DNA of 64,000 nt, from NCBI GenBank assembly GCA_033816765.1, contig CM066293.1:4030001-4094000 (forward strand), read 5' to 3'. This document shows, one piece after another, positions 59,439 to 64,000 of the stretch (its first letter is position 1; each line of letters begins with the position of its first letter). Under the pieces are notes generated by a model. It searched no databases. It was not told the DNA's origin and saw nothing but the letters and a program-made list of their open reading frames with translations. The translations under genes were made by a program, and so were the position numbers. Source of the stretch: Nothopassalora personata. Taxonomy: Eukaryota > Ascomycota > Dothideomycetes > Mycosphaerellales > Mycosphaerellaceae.

Positions 59439-59740
59439 ATGGACCGCGTCCGCACACAAGCAGAACTAGAAGCCGCTGTCAGGCTTCTACACTGGCTAAG
59501 GAGTCCTCTCGGCCGATCATCCCGTAACGCACCAGTGACGGCGATATCCTAGTCTGTTGGTACACTGAGGGCGACTCCGACAATCCACAGCACTGGAGCA
59601 GCGGCAAGAAGTTCCTGGCTAGTCTGATAATCTACTTCTATACGATGGCAGTCTACATCGGCAGCTCAGTCATTAGGAGCTTGACAGAAGGCATCATGGA
59701 GCAATCTCATGTTGGCGCTACGCCGGCGAGTCTGAGGCGG
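59439..59740 (+). pseudogene. Relic of an MFS drug/polyamine transporter N terminus
   Basis: From ATG 59439 the frame reads MDRVRTQAELEAAVRLLHWL and stops at 59553. A shifted frame continues DGDILVCWYTEGDSDNPQHW, SSGKKFLASLIIYFYTMAVY and IGSSVIRSLTEGIMEQ to about 59725. The DPENPxNWS-type motif followed by a first membrane helix and a VYIGS stretch is typical of fungal DHA1 transporters (Flu1/Tpo/cycloheximide resistance group). Everything after the first helix is missing. It is a truncated, frameshifted remnant. Confidence 0.6.
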
Positions 59741-59933
59741 GCGCGAGGTGGGGTGAAGTGCCTGTCCTCGTAGTGGGCACCTGCAACGTCCTCAGAAAGC
59801 ATAATTTCGACGTGCATTTTTATCCCGGAATTTGGCTGCCTAAAGCACACAACAATAACAACGATAATCGCAACAAGCGACTACAACGACCGCGATACTT
59901 CAGATCAACAGTTCAATACGTAACGAAAAAATC

Positions 59934-61192
59934 ATGGCGACGCGTCATGGGCTAGACCCGTCGAGCGTTGACCAGTCTTTCATCTCCGTCAGAAGCAGCG
60001 TCTACGAGGATGTTGTCACCAGCTTCCGCCTGCTGGACATTCTAAGCAAGGAAGGCGAGACAGAGCCAGCTTCTACTCTCCGACGCATGCTTTCGCACAA
60101 GACCGCGGTCGAGACAGATTCGCCTTTCGCTCAGCGCAAGGCCAAGGCACAACAAGAGTTCGGCCTGATGGACTTCACGTGGTTGAACGCAGGCGCCTGT
60201 GGTTGCGTTATACCAGGAGGCGAGCACCATCAATGCCTTGAAAATTGCGAACAATGATTCTATGTCGGAGCAACTCTGGAATGACTACGATCAACATACT
60301 GGTATCCTCGAGGCATTTGCACGGTACCCCTTTTTGAACATCGACATCAGGATTCCACGGGTTCATGAGTATATCAAGAGTGACGACAAGTGGTGGAAGA
60401 TCAATGGAAATAGATTCCCGAAGAATGTCAATCCTCAAGACCTCCTGGTTACAGAGCGAATCTTGCCCGTGCATCGTGTATTCAGACGCTGTCTGATCAA
60501 GCAGTACGTCACGCCAGAGAAGCAAGATGCACTCCTGAAGCAAGTCGAGGATACACACTGTCTGGTGCGCCCTTACTTGGGCAAGCGTCGGGAAAATCCT
60601 AGACCAATTCGGACCTTCGTCAATCTCCGCAACTTCTGCCTCTACATGGACATGCTCGATGAACTGGACATCGACCTCAGCTCTACTGCCACTACCATGG
60701 GGCCAGACATATGCAGTCATGCACTGGCAGGCCAAATGCAACGCACAAGATGTCGAGTTTGCCTTTGGCAGTGCACCGATCTCCCGAGGAGACGGCGTCG
60801 TAGTCAAAAGACTATCACAGCAGGAAATCCGTCAGCTCCACGGTCGCACCTCGACTCGACCACATACTACAAAGCTCAACTCCGAGCATCGTAGCATCCG
60901 CCTTTGGCTTCTTGACTTCAATCAAGTCCGCGACATCAGCATGGACCAGGAAGGCGTTGATATGGCAGTCTCAGCCTTCTTCATCAACGACCCATACTGC
61001 CCCAGACCAGGCCAGAAGCTGTGGGCAACATTCGAAGATGCCTATCTCAAGACCAGCAACAAGTTACTGCGACTACAAGAGGCTGAGGCTGGAGAGACTG
61101 TTGCATGGAAGCACTTACCGCAGGCTTTCGTCGACGGCGTCATCAGAGAGCAGGCTACCAGAGACACGGCAGTTCAGTCGCAGGTCTTGTAG
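59934..61192 (+). pseudogene. DUF3669-type gene with two frameshifts
   Basis: Begins with a good ATG (59934, MATRHGLDPSSVDQSFISVR). After FGLMDFTWLNAGACG the frame must shift near 60195-60220 to continue INALKIANNDSMSEQLWNDY. It must shift again at a GGGG run (about 60698-60702), where MDMLDELDIDLSSTATTMG leads into YAVMHWQAKCNAQDVEFAFG. The C terminus reads SAFFINDPYCPRPGQKLWAT and FEDAYLKTSNKLL and ends at 61192. The PYxPRP...LW..F...YL..S signature and the AxxMHW block are typical of fungal DUF3669 proteins, whose function is unknown. Each shift needs only one base, so a very recent pseudogene or sequence errors in homopolymers are both possible. Confidence 0.65.
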
Positions 61193-61458
61193 AAGAGAGA
61201 GAAACTTGCCCTCCGCACGAGGCGCGAGACTTTGAGGAGAGGTGGCTGAGCTGCGGTACAGCCCCTCGGGGTATCGAGCGACTTGAGATGCAGCTTGCCG
61301 TCCTGAATCTCGAAAAAGATGTAGTAGTCAGACATCCATGGCCATTCCCGGGCATTCTCATAGTAGACAATTGTCTTCATACACAATCGCGTGAGCGCGT
61401 GCCTAAGGGGCTGGGACAGCTGCTGTAGTCCATTCGGGTTAGGGAGGGTTGAAGCGGC

Positions 61459-61959
61459 TCAGACGAACCTCTCGTTTGACGACCTACTGACTGGGGGAGG
61501 TGTGCGAGAATAGGCGTGCGTGTCGATGGTGAGGATGAAGTCGCACGTCTGGTAGAAAGGTGGGAGAGTCTCCTTACGAACAAATGCTGGACACTGTTTA
61601 GAGCGGCGGCTGAGCTGGAAGAGCCATCTCTGGATCGAGGTCGTCGAGATGGAGGGTGTAGAGATGATGACACGCAGTTCAGGCGGCAAGTCCATGAAGC
61701 TTTCAAAGGTCCGCTTGTCGTCTGCGTCCTGTAGTGCGGCCACCAGGTCAGATCGGGACGACTTGTTGCCTTGTGGAAGTCGTAGGTTTCGAGGTTTGCA
61801 GAACTCGCGAAACTCGTGGGTCTTGGTCTTGTCGTACCGTGGTAAACCATGTGAGAAACGCGAGTGGAGAAGCGGAAGATGTGCCAGTGACGATGACTCG
61901 TAGGTGATGCTGTTGTCGTTCAAAAGGCGTTTGGTCTCTGCGCCTGTTCGCTGCACCAT
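61459..61959 (-). pseudogene. 2EXR-type gene with compensating frameshifts
   Basis: The frame from ATG 61959 (MVQRTGAETKRLLND) is open to 61459, but its middle is altered. It reads ADDKRTFESFMDLPPELRVI (about 61670-61730), the start of a 2EXR block. The expected continuation (YTLHLDDLDPEMALPAQPP) lies in another frame until about 61605, after which the first frame again gives the conserved RKETLPPFYQTCDFILTIDT. Two opposite indels thus replace about 30 residues inside the domain. The segment before it (LRLPQGNKSSRSDLVAALQD) resembles a SAP-like helix pair seen in such proteins. It may be non-functional or simply diverged. Confidence 0.5.
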
Positions 61960-62539
61960 GAGCTTCCAGTAAATCGACAGTGATGGGCCCGCGTGCCTAT
62001 CGTGTACCACGATGACCTTGGCGCGTGTCTCGCCAGATGTGGTGGTAGTCACTATGGCGTAGTAGCGTATAAGGTTTCGCACTCTCCGGATGTGAGTTCG
62101 TCGCCCTAAAAAACTGTAGCAAGCCTCAACTTTTGCTTGGCCGAGTAGCTCCGATTATCCGTGCAACCGTTACTGCGTGGACATGGGCTCAGTTGCCTAT
62201 TGACGTCAGTAGAGCGAACGGCGGGGAAAGGGGGCCGATGAAGGCATATGTTCTCATTTCCAAAATCTCCCAAGACCGTCTCTTTATTCGACATTGCAAT
62301 GCCGCGCCCTATGGGTATGTCTGGTATCATTTCCACAAGTTTCCCAGTGTCCGGAACTCTTACCCCAAAATGCCTCGACCACATCAAGCGGTCTTGTTTC
62401 GCTCTAACGCTCCAAAATAATCATCCGCACCAACACCGCCACGGCCAGAATGTGAGCGGCGCCTGCTGCTCTGCCCGCTGACCGTGCCCTTTAGCAGTTC
62501 ATCTTGGCTTTCCTCCTGCCAATCATGCAACCAGGATAC
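61960..62539. other. Intergenic, no gene seen
   Basis: Upstream region of the decayed 2EXR-type gene and 3' region of the potassium transporter. Short frames on both strands without motifs. Confidence 0.45.
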
Positions 62540-64000
62540 CTAATCCCACTTGTGGTTGAAAGTCGGCGCCGGGTTCAGCCCACTCAGGATAGCCTTGCCA
62601 AGACTTCGCACTCTCTGGTGTGCCTTACCGCCTTGCTGGCTGGAATTCGTGCGCCCAGTGTTGGTCTGTCGTAGACCAACGTGTTCAGGCTCACCGCCCG
62701 CGCCAGCCGTCATGGTTTGATCGACGTGGGAGTGTTGTGCAGGGAGACCGTTCCGATCCAGCTCGCCATCTTCCCACGGCCTGCTCCTAGTGAAGTCGTG
62801 TTGGCCCTCGGCGAATGTACTGGCACGGCGCAGCATCCGTCTCTCGGCTTCGACGGCTTCCTTCTGCTGTAGCTTTTCGCTAGGAAGCAGGATCGCGCGA
62901 TCCAGGGCATATGGCAGACCACGATGGCGACCACGGATCATCATTGCGATGATGATGAGCTTGCTGAGAGTCCTGAACTCTGCTGAGAAGGAAGCGTTGA
63001 TGTCTGGATACCCTAGAGAGAGCCCGACAGTTCCGTATGCCGAGACGATCTCGAACAGCACGCTGAAAGTCGTGAAGGCGGGTTGGTTGGTGTTAGCGAT
63101 CCGATCGCCCTCTACGATAGCGATGATGAAGAGCCCCAAGAAGATGTACCAAAGATCGAAGGAGAGCTGCCGACGTAAATGCTGGCTGACGTAGCTCTGG
63201 TCTCCATCGCCTGCGTCTTCTTCACCACCGAAGATGCCGAGTGACTTTTCCTCGTAGACGTTCGTCCTGCGTACTGATATAGCGATTGGGAAGACCGAAA
63301 TGTACATCATGACCATGTAGCTGACTTGGATGGCGGCATGTAAGCTAGACAATGGCACCGACGCAAAGCCAGCCGTCCTGGTCGATACTGCTTGGAACCA
63401 ACCGTTCAATACTCTCAGCCCGACTGGAAGGGATGTGACCACGGCTTCGTTCAAGTCCAGAATGACAAAGAAGATCAGATCAATGACGTTCAAGCCGACG
63501 AGTACCCAGAAAAGCCACCAGGTGGCCTTGGATGGGAACAGCAGCGTGAAGCATCGACGAGGGTGGTCGAGGAGAAAGCGAAGCTCTTCCCACCACGGAC
63601 TACCGTAACTCGCAATGAACTTGGCCAGGAACCAAATTATGAAGCGCAGCATGCAGGGAAAGCCAGTGTTGCCGATAATAATGAGGAAAGAACCAAATAG
63701 TAGTGCCAAGACCGATGTTTGGAACGAGATCATAGAGTCCGGATTGAGTGTAAAGCCTAGGTCGTTGAACATCGACGCCGGGGTGAAGATGCCCCACCAG
63801 AGTGGATTCTGTCCTACATCCGTGACTTCCTTGGCATAGTGTCCAGCGGCCATCCACGGCAGGAAGACCAACATACCAAGAGTGTGGAATCCCACGTAGT
63901 AGCAAACCAGGATCATGGCCAGGGTCTTTAAAGATCGGTATTCGATGCCGCCAAGCTCTTCCCGCTGCTCGTGAGTAAGACCAATGAACGCACTATTGCG
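62540..64000 (-). CDS. TRK-family potassium transporter, C-terminal part (runs off the window)
   Basis: The last 486 residues of a plasma-membrane K+ transporter of the fungal TRK1/TRK2 family; the N terminus lies beyond 64000. The frame enters as NSAFIGLTHEQREELGGIEY, the typical lead into the membrane core. Three pore-loop/filter regions are visible: FTPASMFNDLGFTLNPDSM, VSTRTAGFASVPL and VSAYGTVGLSLGYP. Each carries the filter glycine (NDLGF, RTAGF, YGTVG), between hydrophobic membrane helices. The C-terminal tail of about 130 residues after MMIRGRHRGLPYALDRA is hydrophilic. Such transporters mediate high-affinity K+ uptake and membrane-potential control. No intron is seen in this part. 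Confidence 0.93.
   Translation of the reverse strand, partial: RNSAFIGLTHEQREELGGIEYRSLKTLAMILVCYYVGFHTLGMLVFLPWMAAGHYAKEVTDVGQNPLWWGIFTPASMFNDLGFTLNPDSMISFQTSVLALLFGSFLIIIGNTGFPCMLRFIIWFLAKFIASYGSPWWEELRFLLDHPRRCFTLLFPSKATWWLFWVLVGLNVIDLIFFVILDLNEAVVTSLPVGLRVLNGWFQAVSTRTAGFASVPLSSLHAAIQVSYMVMMYISVFPIAISVRRTNVYEEKSLGIFGGEEDAGDGDQSYVSQHLRRQLSFDLWYIFLGLFIIAIVEGDRIANTNQPAFTTFSVLFEIVSAYGTVGLSLGYPDINASFSAEFRTLSKLIIIAMMIRGRHRGLPYALDRAILLPSEKLQQKEAVEAERRMLRRASTFAEGQHDFTRSRPWEDGELDRNGLPAQHSHVDQTMTAGAGGEPEHVGLRQTNTGRTNSSQQGGKAHQRVRSLGKAILSGLNPAPTFNHKWD

Overview
The window is from a filamentous ascomycete fungus, most likely a Dothideomycete of the Mycosphaerellales. Evidence: short 50-90 nt introns with GT...CTAAC...AG signals, CT-rich promoters, recognisable fungal VPS45, CDC34, TRK and forkhead genes, several small 2EXR/F-box-like genes, and a transposon compartment mutated by repeat-induced point mutation (RIP). 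The species cannot be named from the sequence alone.

Positions 1 to about 35,350 hold no intact host gene. This is a nest of mutated transposons in which CA/TG has largely become TA, so old reading frames are broken almost only by TAG and TAA. (a) 1-2039: a relic of chromovirus-type pol. (b) 2044-25833: two copies of one Ty3/Gypsy-like LTR retrotransposon, called family E here (unit about 11.85 kb, LTR about 390 bp). One copy inserted into the other, and the array was later partly inverted, leaving a roughly 8.9 kb inverted repeat. Four-base target duplications (GTAG outside, ATAG inside) support this reading. Family E has gag-protease, pol (RT, RNase H, integrase) and a third, unrecognised ORF of roughly 1,000 codons. 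The same 26 bp palindrome stands in the LTR, between gag and pol, and between pol and ORF3. (c) 27065-33972: a complete chromodomain Ty3/Gypsy element, called family F here, with 360 bp LTRs and an ACTCT target duplication. It carries an antisense Cys-rich/coiled-coil ORF and a tRNA-like sequence. F sits inside (d) the transposase of an older DDE integrase-core DNA transposon (pieces about 26700-27059 and 33978-34970).

At about 35,350 the base composition changes abruptly to ordinary coding DNA. From 35.7 to 42.6 kb lie fast-evolving, partly broken genes: a 2EXR-like pseudogene beside an intact relative, a proline-rich conserved protein, and a tandem pair of MYND-type genes, one dead and one with a frameshift. 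Then come a small basic two-exon gene (43007-43363, minus), a forkhead regulator (44580-46958), long microsatellites, and two 2EXR-like genes on the minus strand.

A housekeeping block follows: VPS45 (minus, four exons) diverges from CDC34 (plus), which is followed by a UBA/UIM protein with a degenerate USP fold (three exons). The last 5 kb holds a drug-transporter relic, a frameshifted DUF3669 gene, a decayed 2EXR-type gene, and the C-terminal two-thirds or so of a TRK potassium transporter that runs off the right edge.
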